Shown piece after piece: positions 6,887-15,275 of a DNA stretch of 23,554 nucleotides. Source of the stretch: an uncultured Lachnospiraceae bacterium (lineage in GTDB: Bacteria > Bacillota > Clostridia > Lachnospirales > Lachnospiraceae). The notes under the pieces were generated by a model, which made no database searches, was not told where the DNA came from, and worked only from the letters and a program-made list of their open reading frames with translations. The position numbers and the translations under genes are program-made. Location of the stretch: positions 1 through 23,554 of the forward strand of contig CAJUDM010000041.1 in assembly GCA_910584915.1 (NCBI GenBank). Direction: 5' to 3'. Within the stretch, counting starts at the first letter, position 1. Each line of letters begins with the position of its first letter.

Positions 6887-8285
6887 TAAAACCGTTCTGC
6901 GTCCGTTTTTCGAATTCCTCTCTGGCGCTTTTTAACAGCCCCGGATCTTCAAACAGGTCGACAGCCCCTGCAGCCAGCACTCTGCCTGCCTGCAGGGCGG
7001 CTTTATGTCCGATCTCCGTTCTGTTGCAGGAGACTGCCTGCCAGCTGTGGCCGGGGCATCCGTTAGGCCACGCCGCCACATGGATCTGTGCCGTGGGCGC
7101 CAGCCAGCTTACATCCCCCACATCCGTTGAGCCCGGCTCAAAGGCATCACCCGTATAAAGGGGAGCCAGAAAAGCATTCATCGCATGGCCGGAATCTTTC
7201 TGCCATTCCCTGATCTTCTCCGCCGCCTCTCTGTCATATTTCGCCGCTATGCCGGGATTGTAATTCTGCGCATCATACCCCTCTGCGAGAATATCCGCAT
7301 ACTCATTTTCTTCATCGGTATATTCAGGAACTCCCAGCATCTCAAAATTATCATAGAGCACTTTTTCCAGTACATGGTTGCAGACTGTATCAGCACAGCC
7401 GTCGATAAACTTTCTCTCAAACGTTGTCTCCGTCATCAGCGCTGCGCCCTCGGCTATCCTGTCCACCCTCTTCTGCAGTTCCACCGCCTCCGCCACATGG
7501 TTGGAACGCACCATATACAGAACGCTTGCCTTTGGCTGTACCACATTGGGACTGCAGCCGCCGGCGTCTGTGACCGCGTAGTGGATTCTCGCCCTGTCGC
7601 TCATATGCTCCCTCAGAAACTGCACGCCAATATTCATCAGTTCCACCGCATCCAGCGCGCTCCTTCCTTTCTCCGGTGCGCCCGCCGCGTGGGACGGCGT
7701 CCCGGTAAACTTATACTGCACCTGAATACAGGAATTGGAGGAGCCTGTCGCCACCTCGTTCACATCCTCCGGGTGCCAGGTGAGTGCTGCATCCAGTTCT
7801 TTCCAGACACCATCTCTCGCCATAAAGGCTTTCGCTGCGCCGCCCTCTTCCCCTGGACAGCCATACAGCACGACCGTTCCCGCACGGCCTGCCCTTTCCA
7901 GATATGCCTTTACTCCGAACGCCGCGGCGAGAGCACCTGCCCCCAGGAGATTATGGCCGCAGCCGTGTCCGTTTCCACCGCTTACTCTCTCTTTTTTTTT
8001 CGTGAGTCCCGCCTCCTGGGAAAGCCCGGAGAGCGCATCATACTCCGCAAGAATACCGATCACCGGCCTGCCGCTGCCAAAGCTTGCTGAAAATGCCGTC
8101 TCGATCCCGCAAATGCCCTTCTTTACCTGAAACCCTTCTTTTTCCAGCACTTCACAGTACAGCGTGCTGGACTTATACTCCTGCAGAGACAACTCCGCAT
8201 ACTCCCAGATACTGTCCGCCACATGGAAGACCGTATCTTTCTTTTCCTCTATCGCGGCAAGTGCCGCCTGCTTTTCCAATGTCAT
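6843..8285 (-). CDS. M20-family amidohydrolase (AbgB-like)
   Basis: About 480 residues. Metal-ligand motifs of the M20D/AbgB group are all present: GNGHGCGHNLLGAG (about 105-118), YGCPGEEGG, the ALTWHPED histidine, and PGHSWQ near the C-terminus. The dimerisation (lid) domain includes GTPSHAAGAPEKGRSALDA. AbgB-like enzymes hydrolyse the amide bond of N-acyl amino acids, p-aminobenzoyl-glutamate or dipeptides. I place the start at the ATG at 8285, preceded by GGA; a GTG at 8297 in frame adds 4 residues but has no ribosome binding site. It is the last gene of the SBP-permease-ATPase operon, 61 bases after the ATPase stop, suggesting that the imported solute is its substrate. Confidence 0.9.
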   Translation of the reverse strand: MTLEKQAALAAIEEKKDTVFHVADSIWEYAELSLQEYKSSTLYCEVLEKEGFQVKKGICGIETAFSASFGSGRPVIGILAEYDALSGLSQEAGLTKKKERVSGGNGHGCGHNLLGAGALAAAFGVKAYLERAGRAGTVVLYGCPGEEGGAAKAFMARDGVWKELDAALTWHPEDVNEVATGSSNSCIQVQYKFTGTPSHAAGAPEKGRSALDAVELMNIGVQFLREHMSDRARIHYAVTDAGGCSPNVVQPKASVLYMVRSNHVAEAVELQKRVDRIAEGAALMTETTFERKFIDGCADTVCNHVLEKVLYDNFEMLGVPEYTDEENEYADILAEGYDAQNYNPGIAAKYDREAAEKIREWQKDSGHAMNAFLAPLYTGDAFEPGSTDVGDVSWLAPTAQIHVAAWPNGCPGHSWQAVSCNRTEIGHKAALQAGRVLAAGAVDLFEDPGLLKSAREEFEKRTQNGFISPVPAGAVPVIPD

Positions 8286-8346
8286 TTCTTTTTCCACGTT
8301 TTGTTTGTCTTATCTGAGCCCATCCATCCTGAACTCTGAGATCAGT

Positions 8347-9123
8347 TTACAGTACTTTCGACAGAAATTCCTGCAGCCTGGGGCTCTGAGGATGCTCAAA
8401 AATATCCACCGGGCTTCCCTGCTCCACCAAAAGGCCATCCGCCATAAACAGCACCCTGTTTCCCACTTCTCTGGCAAATCCCATCTCGTGGGTGACCACC
8501 ACCATTGTCATGCCTTCCTTTGCCAGCCCCTTCATAACATCGAGCACCTCCCCGACCATCTCCGGATCCAACGCTGAGGTCGGCTCGTCAAACAACATCA
8601 CATCCGGCTCCATCGCCAGCGCGCGCACGATCGCCACACGCTGTTTCTGTCCGCCGGAAAGCTGGATCGGATAATCGCCCGCCCGATCCCTTAAGCCCAC
8701 CCGCTCCAGAAGCGCAAGCGCCTTCTCCTCCGCTTCCGCCTGATCCATCTTCTTCACTCTGATTGGCGCAAGCGTCATGTTTTCCAGGATCGTCATATGC
8801 GGAAACAGGTTGAAATGCTGGAATACCATGCCCATTTTCTGGCGCAGATCATCGATATCCAGCTTCACCATTTTACCATTCTCATCCATGTATTTCTTTT
8901 TTGTAATGTCTATCCCTTCGAAAAGGATAGAACCGCCCGTGGGCTCCTCCAACAGGTTCAGGCTCCGCAGAAAAGTGGATTTCCCGGAGCCGGAGGGTCC
9001 GATCACCACCATCACATCCCCGAAATCGATATCTACCGTCACGCCGTCCAACGCCCTGATGGAATCCCCGTGATAATGTTTCTTCAGATCCTTAACCTGT
9101 ATCAGGCTACCTCTTATCGCCAT
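8347..9123 (-). CDS. Polar amino acid ABC transporter ATP-binding protein
   Basis: 258 residues, ABC ATPase of the GlnQ/HisP family. Walker A GPSGSGKST (about 42-50), Q-loop MVFQHFNLFPHMT, signature QLSGGQKQR, Walker B VMLFDEPTSALDPE, switch VTHEMGFA. The segment between Walker A and Q-loop (ITKKKYMDENGKMVKLDIDDLRQKMG) is slightly expanded relative to GlnQ. The usual IARALAMEP after the signature reads IVRALAMEP. The ATG at 9123 overlaps the 3' end of the permease gene by 17 bases, with GGAG upstream, so translation is coupled. It drives uptake by the permease at 9107-9892. Confidence 0.95.
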   Translation of the reverse strand: MAIRGSLIQVKDLKKHYHGDSIRALDGVTVDIDFGDVMVVIGPSGSGKSTFLRSLNLLEEPTGGSILFEGIDITKKKYMDENGKMVKLDIDDLRQKMGMVFQHFNLFPHMTILENMTLAPIRVKKMDQAEAEEKALALLERVGLRDRAGDYPIQLSGGQKQRVAIVRALAMEPDVMLFDEPTSALDPEMVGEVLDVMKGLAKEGMTMVVVTHEMGFAREVGNRVLFMADGLLVEQGSPVDIFEHPQSPRLQEFLSKVL

Positions 9124-9892
9124 GACTCATTCTCCTTTCAAAGTATGCTATCAGTTTGGAAGTCGGGAAGCACAGGCAGAAATAGATCGCCGTCGCCACT
9201 AACAGCGGCTCAAGGATCACAAATGTCGCTCCTTTTACCGCGTTCACAGCCGACATGATGTCCTGCACGCCTATCGTATATGTAATAGCCGATTCCTTGA
9301 TGATCACGACAAATTCATTCGCGATCGCCGGCAGGATATTTTTCAGCGCCTGCGGCAGAATGACATACCTCAGATTCTGCGCCTGAGACAGGCCGAGCGA
9401 TCTCGCCGCCTCGGTCTGCCCGCCGTCTATGGACTGGATGCCCGCGCGGATGATCTCGCAAAGATATGCGCCGGAATTCATGCCCAGCGCCACGACACCG
9501 GGAAAAAACCTGCCGAATTTAATAAACCCGAACAGCTGAAAATTCGGCAGTTCTATAACGCTGAACACACCGAAATAAATAATGAATATCTGCACGATCA
9601 CGGGTGTGGACCGCAAAATCTCCACATACGCCGTCGCCAGAAACGAAAGCGGGTTGAATCTGCTGATCACAGCAAGCGCGCCGCCCTCCCGTTGATGTCC
9701 GTCACTGTCAATGCCCAGAAACCGAAAAGGCCTGAAATTTGACATCCGCATCAGCGCCAGGATCAAAGCAAGACAGAAACCGATGATAACCGTAAACAGA
9801 GACAGCAAAACAGTGACCATCAATCCCTGCCTGAACAATTGCGCATAGGGCGCGATCTTGGAAAAATTGGATAGCTTGATAAATTGATCCAT
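9107..9892 (-). CDS. Polar amino acid ABC transporter permease (HisM/GlnP family)
   Basis: 261 residues. Begins with an amphipathic segment, then membrane helices at about 23-48, 85-120 and in the C-terminal third. The cytosolic EAA loop is clear: EAARSLGLSQAQNLRYVILPQALKNILPAIANEF (about 160-195), which docks on the ATPase. A hydrophilic insertion around GIDSDGHQREGGALA (about 59-75) lies between the first helix and ILRSTPVIVQ. ATG at 9892 with AAAGGA upstream. It follows the solute-binding protein gene by about 180 bases, and its 3' end overlaps the ATPase gene. Confidence 0.95.
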   Translation of the reverse strand: MDQFIKLSNFSKIAPYAQLFRQGLMVTVLLSLFTVIIGFCLALILALMRMSNFRPFRFLGIDSDGHQREGGALAVISRFNPLSFLATAYVEILRSTPVIVQIFIIYFGVFSVIELPNFQLFGFIKFGRFFPGVVALGMNSGAYLCEIIRAGIQSIDGGQTEAARSLGLSQAQNLRYVILPQALKNILPAIANEFVVIIKESAITYTIGVQDIMSAVNAVKGATFVILEPLLVATAIYFCLCFPTSKLIAYFERRMSHGDKR

Positions 9893-10021
9893 GAGGTATT
9901 CCTTTCCATTCTTATGTATCTGACATTTCTGTCATTCACGGGAAACACACTTCACTGCCTCCCGTTTGTTATCCGCCGGAACAAACGATCTCCTCCCGGC
10001 GAACCGTCTCCACTATCAGAA

Positions 10022-10053
10022 GAAAGCCCTCTCCGTTTCCGAAGGGGACTTTC
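10022..10053 (-). other. Intercistronic hairpin between binding-protein and permease genes
   Basis: Arms GAAAGCCC (10022-10029) and GGGACTTTC (10045-10053) pair with one bulged base, 24 bases after the binding-protein stop. Only a weak T-rich stretch follows on the minus strand. Such hairpins commonly act as partial terminators or 3' stabilisers that make the binding protein more abundant than the permease; that role here is inference. Confidence 0.5.
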
Positions 10054-10076
10054 CCATTATGCACCACAGCTGTCCT

Positions 10077-11027
10077 TTACTCCTGTACCTGGCCTTCCTC
10101 ATCCAACAGTCCTTCATACTTTTCGCCTGCCGCCAGTTCGTTTGCTTCCGCCACAAAAGTATCCATGGAGCCGTCCGCCACCGCTGCCGCGATCGCTTCG
10201 TTCACCGCCGCAAGAAGCGCCTCATTTCCTTTGCTCACACCGATGGAAGAACCCGCCACATCATAGGGAACATCCAGCACGATCTCCAGATCAGGATAGT
10301 TCTTCTGGTAACTCTCCGCCACAGCCGTCTCGATATAAGCCGCATCCAGCTTACCGCCGAGCAGCTCGCTGATGATATCCGTCACCTTCGGGAGCGCTAC
10401 GATATCCGCATCTGCCGAAAACTCGTTCGCAAGGTCCATCTGGATGGAACCGATCTGAGCGCCCACAGAGACTTCCGCTTTATTGCACGCCTCAAAGCTG
10501 TTCAGAGTATCCGCATTCGCCTTTACTGTCACAAGGGACTGTCCGCCTTCATAATAAATATCGGAAAAGTCCATAGCATCCATACGCGCCGGATCAGGTG
10601 AGAGCCCCGCCATGCCAAGGTCAACGTTCTTCATCTGCAGCTCACTCAGCACGCCGTCAAAATCCATCGGAACCACTTCCAGTTCCAGCCCCATATAGTC
10701 CGCCACATACTGTGCCAACGCCATGTCAAATCCCGCAAGGGTAGGATTTCCGTCCTCTCCGATCGCGTAAAACTCATAGGGCGCAAAATCCGGGCTGGTA
10801 GCTACTGTCAGTACGCCCTCCGTCACTGTATTCACCTCTGCCCCCTCTGCCACAGGCTCTTTCGCTTCCTCCGCGGGAGCCTCCTCGCTCTCTGCTGTCT
10901 CTTCGCCTGCCGCCTCTTCTGTCTCAGCTGCAGGTTCCGCTGTCTCCTCCGGCGCATCGGAGCCGCAGGCCGCCAGAGCCGCTGTCATGGATACCGCCAT
11001 CAGTACCGCCAACAATTTCTTCTTCAT
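10077..11027 (-). CDS. Amino-acid-type ABC transporter substrate-binding lipoprotein
   Basis: 316 residues from the ATG at 11027, chosen because GGAGG lies 7 bases upstream; the frame stays open upstream to 11108 without a better start. The signal peptide MKKKLLAVLMAVSMTAALAAC ends in a lipobox with the lipidated Cys21. A strongly acidic Glu/Ala linker follows (about 24-68). The family-3 periplasmic-binding fold then starts at LTVATSPDFAPYEF, with later motifs AGFDMALAQYVADYMGLELEVVPMDFDGVLSELQ and GMAGLSPDPARMDAMDFSDIYYEGGQ, typical of amino-acid receptors of the glutamine/cystine/arginine type. The ligand cannot be read from sequence. First gene of the transporter-M20 operon. Confidence 0.94.
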   Translation of the reverse strand: MKKKLLAVLMAVSMTAALAACGSDAPEETAEPAAETEEAAGEETAESEEAPAEEAKEPVAEGAEVNTVTEGVLTVATSPDFAPYEFYAIGEDGNPTLAGFDMALAQYVADYMGLELEVVPMDFDGVLSELQMKNVDLGMAGLSPDPARMDAMDFSDIYYEGGQSLVTVKANADTLNSFEACNKAEVSVGAQIGSIQMDLANEFSADADIVALPKVTDIISELLGGKLDAAYIETAVAESYQKNYPDLEIVLDVPYDVAGSSIGVSKGNEALLAAVNEAIAAAVADGSMDTFVAEANELAAGEKYEGLLDEEGQVQE

Positions 11028-11046
11028 AATAATTCCTCCTTCTCTC

Positions 11047-11110
11047 AAATGCATATTTCGGAATCTGTTCCTCACCGGGTATTTTAACCCGTTCTCTGCT
11101 TTATGCATTT
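11047..11110 (-). ncRNA. Unassigned structured leader: possible three-way junction
   Basis: In the 5' leader of the binding-protein gene, perfect 9-base arms AAATGCATA and TATGCATTT (11047-11055 and 11102-11110) enclose two hairpins: CGGGT/ACCCG (76-80 with 87-91 of the 11000s) and GGAA/TTCC (11060-11063 with 11068-11071). The junction strands are purine-rich. The closing stem ends 10 bases before the ribosome binding site. The layout resembles a small riboswitch aptamer, but I match it to no known class. Confidence 0.4.
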
Positions 11111-11145
11111 TTATGTATAAATATTAATTTCTCGTACCTTTATAC

Positions 11146-11173
11146 ATTATAGCCGTTTTTTCCGGTTTGGCAA
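11146..11173 (-). promoter_or_regulatory. Promoter for the binding protein-permease-ATPase-M20 operon
   Basis: TTGCCA (11168-11173) and TATAAT (11146-11151) on the minus strand with a 16-base spacer. The predicted transcript starts near 11139, leaving a leader of about 110 bases. Confidence 0.75.
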
Positions 11174-11249
11174 GAGGGAATTTCACTTTTTTCAAAAAAT
11201 GGCAGCTGACCGGATCCCTCCAATGTCTGCTTCTGACAAACGATCGGAC

Positions 11250-13568
11250 TTACAACATCATATCATCCCGCAGCGCATCCGCCGGATCGATCTGCAGGAT
11301 CTTCCTTCCTCCCAGCAGATAGGCAAGCGCCACAGATCCGGACACAGCGAGCACAAACGCCAGAATCGGCAAAACCGGCGCCTCCTCGATAAATTCCATC
11401 GGGTCAAGATAGCTTGCCCTGATCATGCCTGATGTGAGCACTGCTGTCAAAAACAGCGTAATGAGCAGAGGGCGTCCCACAATGACCGCCGCCTCGATGC
11501 AGAATATCTTCCGCGCTCCTTCCGGTGTCAGCCCCACCGACATATACCGCGCAAACTCCCGCTTCCTCTGTCTGAGAAAACCTGCCGTACAGGAAAACAC
11601 ATGGGCGATACCGATGACGGCGAGAAGTGAACACAATCCGCCCAGTATCAGTTTATATCCCCATATCATCGTATCATTGTCCTTTTTCTCCTGTATGCGG
11701 TTCTCACTTTCCACCTCATAATTCCCGCCTGCCATCCGTCTCACAGAGTCCTCCAGCGCTTCCAACGCCTCCGGGGATTCCCTGTCCTTCGCCAGCGCCC
11801 GTATATAGATGTCTCTGTCTCTCACCACGCCGTCAGTCTGCGCCAGCGCCTTCTCCCAATAGGACAGTGAAGCAAACTGCACCAACGGATAATCCGACTT
11901 TCCATACTCCTCCCGCAGGACAGGTGGATACTGCGTGCAGGCGAGCACAGGAACCTCCACCGGCACACTCGCCGTCTTCTCCCCTGATAGCGGCATTTCC
12001 ACCGATACCTCCGATCCCCGTTCAGCGCTCCCCTCCGCGGCGGCAATGCTCTGCAGCGCTATCCTCTCCGTCTCTTCCCTGATATAAGGAATATACTCCG
12101 GATACCGGAAATTGCTCTCAGAACTGTCCCAGATCCGGTTCAGTACAATGATCCCGTTTTCCGCATTTCTCGTTTCCACCCCGATCTGCCCACAGTATTC
12201 CTCAAAACTTTTATCATCCAGAATAACAAGAGGCGTTTCCACCAGCCAGGCGTTTTCTTCCTCTGACTTGGAGATTCCCGCCAGCTTTTCAAGCCCTCCC
12301 GCGGCAGACAGCTCCGGGCTTATATCCTCCGTCCGGATCATGCTCACCGCCTTCCCTTTCTGATATATCACGCAGCTCTCAGCCCCTTTCAGTTCCCCCG
12401 CCGGGCAGGCCGGCTCAAACTCTTCTATCTTCGCGTCCCTCACCGTCACATAGACATCCCACACATCCTGATAGGCCTCAAAATAAGTATGCCTTGTGCT
12501 GATTCCGGAGAGCGTAAAAAAACACTGCATCAGCATAAATCCCAAAAAGGCAAACGTCAGGGAGACAGCTGTGGTCCGAAGCGCCTTTCTCTGCGCCCTG
12601 AGCGCCGCTCCCGCCAGTTCCCCCTCTATGCCAAACAGCCCGGACAATACAGGGGTATGCTTCTTTTTTCTCAATTGCAGCTCCTCTGTTCCTCTGATCG
12701 CTTCCAGGGGCGTAAGCCTTGAGAGCCTTCCCGCCGGGATCCGGGCGGAGAGATAGACCGTAAAAAAAGATAACAGCAGGATCAGCGCCAGGACAACAGG
12801 ATGCCACGCAAAGCCCGTCCTTCTTCCCCCCGCAAGGCCTGCGGCAAAACTCCCCATCGCACTGACTATCCCGAAGCTGAAGACTGTCCCAAGCAGAGTC
12901 CCCGTAAGGACCGGCAAAGCGGACAGCGCAAACGCTTCCTGCAGAAGGCAGATACGGATCTGTTTCGGCGTCGCGCCGATGCTGGAAAAAATACCGAACT
13001 GGCGGACCCTGTTGTTCATGGACACCGCAAAAGAATTGTGGATCACCAGGATCAGCGAGATACATACGAGCGTTATGATCGCCAGATACGCCGGCATCAG
13101 AAGCCTCGGCATCTCATCTCCCGGAATGCGGATAAAATACAGGGACAAAAGCTGATAATTATAGTCCGCCGCATCCGCCGGAAGTCCCAGCGAATTTACG
13201 ATCTTCTGCATATCCTCATAGACTGTCCGTCTGTTGTAAAAATAGATCTCCACCGCTCCAGACCGCCCTTCCGTCCCATCTTCCCTGACATCTCCCCCGG
13301 GCACTCTCTCATAAGGATTTATCACCACCTTTTCCACATTGTCAAAGGCATATATCTTCTCCAGGTCAGCATCGCTCAGATCTGCCGTGATGCGCCCGTG
13401 CCAGCCGCCCTCCTCCTGTCTTGTTCCTTCTATGCTGTCCAGCCAAAAATTATAAAACAGACTGCACAGAAGGGAGAGAAACAGTGCCGCGATAAAGGAA
13501 GCCGCGATAATGGAACTGCTGCCCGGCCTGTTATTTCTCAGATAATCCGCCGCATAATTTTTCCACAT
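11250..13568 (-). CDS. FtsX-family ABC transporter permease
   Basis: 772 residues from the ATG at 13568, 4 bases after the ATPase stop; AGGAGG lies 9 bases upstream, inside the end of the ATPase gene. Layout: membrane helix 1 (about 18-42), an external domain to about 160, three helices with the FtsX motif MNNRVRQFGIFSSIGATPKQI between them, a cytosolic link (LTPLEAIRGTEELQLRKKK), helix 5 (about 335-360), a large second external domain (about 360-640), and three last helices with RKREFARYMSVGLTPEGARK. The two FtsX halves and two external domains are as in mechanotransmission-type transporters (MacB/LolCE/BceB superfamily). The gene context points to sensing or removal of a peptide antibiotic; no substrate can be named. 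Confidence 0.9.
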   Translation of the reverse strand: MWKNYAADYLRNNRPGSSSIIAASFIAALFLSLLCSLFYNFWLDSIEGTRQEEGGWHGRITADLSDADLEKIYAFDNVEKVVINPYERVPGGDVREDGTEGRSGAVEIYFYNRRTVYEDMQKIVNSLGLPADAADYNYQLLSLYFIRIPGDEMPRLLMPAYLAIITLVCISLILVIHNSFAVSMNNRVRQFGIFSSIGATPKQIRICLLQEAFALSALPVLTGTLLGTVFSFGIVSAMGSFAAGLAGGRRTGFAWHPVVLALILLLSFFTVYLSARIPAGRLSRLTPLEAIRGTEELQLRKKKHTPVLSGLFGIEGELAGAALRAQRKALRTTAVSLTFAFLGFMLMQCFFTLSGISTRHTYFEAYQDVWDVYVTVRDAKIEEFEPACPAGELKGAESCVIYQKGKAVSMIRTEDISPELSAAGGLEKLAGISKSEEENAWLVETPLVILDDKSFEEYCGQIGVETRNAENGIIVLNRIWDSSESNFRYPEYIPYIREETERIALQSIAAAEGSAERGSEVSVEMPLSGEKTASVPVEVPVLACTQYPPVLREEYGKSDYPLVQFASLSYWEKALAQTDGVVRDRDIYIRALAKDRESPEALEALEDSVRRMAGGNYEVESENRIQEKKDNDTMIWGYKLILGGLCSLLAVIGIAHVFSCTAGFLRQRKREFARYMSVGLTPEGARKIFCIEAAVIVGRPLLITLFLTAVLTSGMIRASYLDPMEFIEEAPVLPILAFVLAVSGSVALAYLLGGRKILQIDPADALRDDMML

Positions 13569-13572
13569 AGCA

Positions 13573-14283
13573 TCACGCCTCCTCTTCCTTCCGCCGGACT
13601 TCCCCGTTTTTCTTTTTGTCACTGACGATGCGCCCGTCTTCTATCTCCACAATGCGGTCCGCCTCCAGCGCGATCCGCTCATCGTGCGTGATCAGAAGGA
13701 TCGTCTGATTCAGGTTTCTGTTGGACAATTTCAGCATATCGATGATCTCCCTGGAGTTTTTCCGGTCCAGATTGCCGGTCGGCTCATCCGCCAAAAGCAA
13801 TGCCGGACGGTAGATCAGTGCTCTGGCGATGGCTGCTCTCTGCTGCTGTCCGCCTGACAGCTGATTCGGCAATGCCTCCAGCCTATCCTCTATACCCAGA
13901 GCGTGCACCACTCTGTCAAAATATTCCCGGTTCGGCTTTCTCCTGTCCAACAGCAGGGGCATCAGAATGTTTTTCCGTACCGTGACCGTCGGTATCAGAT
14001 TATAAAACTGATAGATCAGCCCTACCTTCCGGCGTCTGAAGATCGCCGCCTGCGTCCGGCTCAAAGCCGAGATATCCGCCCCCTCCACAAGCACCCTGCC
14101 CGATGTTGGCCTGTCCACACTGCCTAGAATATGAAGCAACGTGGATTTTCCGGAGCCTGAAGCCCCCACGATCGCGACAAATTCTCCTCTCTCTACAGTC
14201 AGATCGATCTGGTTCAGCGCAGCAACCTGACTGCCGCCGCTTCCGTATATCCTGCTCACTTTTTCACACCGCAATATTTCCAT
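13573..14283 (-). CDS. ABC transporter ATP-binding protein (MacB/LolD/BceA type)
   Basis: 236 residues from the ATG at 14283, preceded by GGAG at 6 bases; the frame extends to 14328 without a comparable start. Walker A GASGSGKST (about 39-47), Q-loop LIYQFYNLIPTVTVRKNILMP, signature QLSGGQQQR, Walker B LLLADEPTGNLDRKNS, switch LLITHDE. The FYNLIP and GNLD forms are typical of the LolD/MacB/BceA branch that works with FtsX-type permeases rather than importers. It is the partner of the permease that follows 4 bases later. It lies 92 bases after the kinase gene and has its own promoter. Confidence 0.95.
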   Translation of the reverse strand: MEILRCEKVSRIYGSGGSQVAALNQIDLTVERGEFVAIVGASGSGKSTLLHILGSVDRPTSGRVLVEGADISALSRTQAAIFRRRKVGLIYQFYNLIPTVTVRKNILMPLLLDRRKPNREYFDRVVHALGIEDRLEALPNQLSGGQQQRAAIARALIYRPALLLADEPTGNLDRKNSREIIDMLKLSNRNLNQTILLITHDERIALEADRIVEIEDGRIVSDKKKNGEVRRKEEEA

Positions 14284-14346
14284 GTGTTTCTCCTTCCCTG
14301 TGCTCTGCAGACTTCCAAAAAGCCACAATAACTCCGTCTGCCCTTT

Positions 14347-14379
14347 TTGTCATTATAGCAGGATAAAGTGACAACTCAA
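14347..14379 (-). promoter_or_regulatory. Internal promoter with dyad operator for the ABC genes
   Basis: Minus-strand TTGAGT (14374-14379) and TATAAT (14352-14357), spacer 16, located at the kinase stop codon. TTGTCA (14347-14352) and TGACAA (14369-14374) form a perfect dyad with centres 22 bases apart, about two helical turns, bracketing the spacer and -10. This fits an operator for the adjacent response regulator or a repressor. Confidence 0.55.
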
Positions 14380-15275
14380 TGACTATAAAAGCGAATCTCA
14401 AAACAGGCGCCGCCCTCCGGGAGGTTGCGCACCGTGATGATGCCGTTCTGGCTCTCAACGATCGCTTTTGAGAGAGCCAGCCCTATGCCGACTCCGTTCT
14501 TTGCCGCATTCTTTCCCCTGTAAAACCGCTCAAAGAGGTGCGGCATGTCCTCCCTGTCAAATCCCCTTCCCGTATCCGTGACCGTGATCTGTGTATAGAG
14601 CGGGTTCTGCTCATAAGCGCAGCACACCCTGCCCCCTGACGGCGTGTGTTCCAGAGCGTTCTTCATCAGATTCATGAGAGCCTCCATCGTCCACTCCATA
14701 TCCGCCAGGATCGAAATTTCCCCGGCTTCAGGCACCACTATGGAAACTCCCGCCTCCATGGACAGTTCCCGCAGATTGTCCGCGGAAAGTTCCAGCAGCG
14801 TATAGACATCCACTTCCTTTTTTATCAGCGCCAGAGTCCCCGCATCGATCCGGGATAAGAGCAGAAGTGCTTCCTCCAGATATGTCAGCCTTGACAGCTG
14901 TCTTTCTATCTGCCTGGCATACTCAGACGGCATCGCATCCCACGCCATCTGCAGGGACAGGGACGCGGATGTGATCGGCGTCTTGATCTGGTGGGCGATA
15001 TTGTAGAGATTTTCAGCAAAATTACTCTTAGCCGACAGAGCCGCCTCTTTCGTCCGATACAGTTCGGTCACCGTCTTATAGATCTCATCCTGCAGCTTTG
15101 AGAGGCCGTCCTCCCTCTCCCGAGGCAGGATTCCGCCGCCCCCGGTATTTACCTTTTCCAGATATTCCGTCAGCGCTTCGATGCGCCGCTCTTCCTCTCT
15201 TTTCCAAAAGAAAAACAGGACGCTGAACGACAGCGCCCCCGCCAAAACTCCGATAAACAGATCATATATCATCAT
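14376..15275 (-). CDS. Two-component sensor histidine kinase with a single membrane helix
   Basis: 299 residues from the ATG at 15275, which overlaps the regulator's TGA by one base; a TTG at 15278 is also in frame. One hydrophobic helix (about 5-25) is followed directly by cytosolic sequence, with no external sensor domain. H-box FAENLYNIAHQIKTPITS carries the phosphoacceptor His (about 95). N-box NLMKNALEHTP, G1 DTGRGFDRED, F-box HLFERFYRG and G2 GVGIGLALSK complete the ATP-binding domain. With so little outside the membrane, the signal probably comes from a partner, most simply the cotranscribed FtsX-type transporter, as in Bce-type systems. It phosphorylates the response regulator encoded just upstream. 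Confidence 0.94.
   Translation of the reverse strand: MMIYDLFIGVLAGALSFSVLFFFWKREEERRIEALTEYLEKVNTGGGGILPREREDGLSKLQDEIYKTVTELYRTKEAALSAKSNFAENLYNIAHQIKTPITSASLSLQMAWDAMPSEYARQIERQLSRLTYLEEALLLLSRIDAGTLALIKKEVDVYTLLELSADNLRELSMEAGVSIVVPEAGEISILADMEWTMEALMNLMKNALEHTPSGGRVCCAYEQNPLYTQITVTDTGRGFDREDMPHLFERFYRGKNAAKNGVGIGLALSKAIVESQNGIITVRNLPEGGACFEIRFYSH

Noticed and set aside
7185..8090. 301-residue plus-strand open frame
   Set aside because: Antisense to the M20 hydrolase, whose metal motifs are intact. The plus-strand product has no recognisable domain.
9966..10601. 211-residue plus-strand open frame
   Set aside because: Antisense to the binding-protein gene and its 3' spacer, with no promoter, ribosome binding site or domain.
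12801..13625. 274-residue plus-strand open frame
   Set aside because: Antisense to the FtsX-type permease. It shows a highly basic, low-complexity composition typical of a shadow frame.
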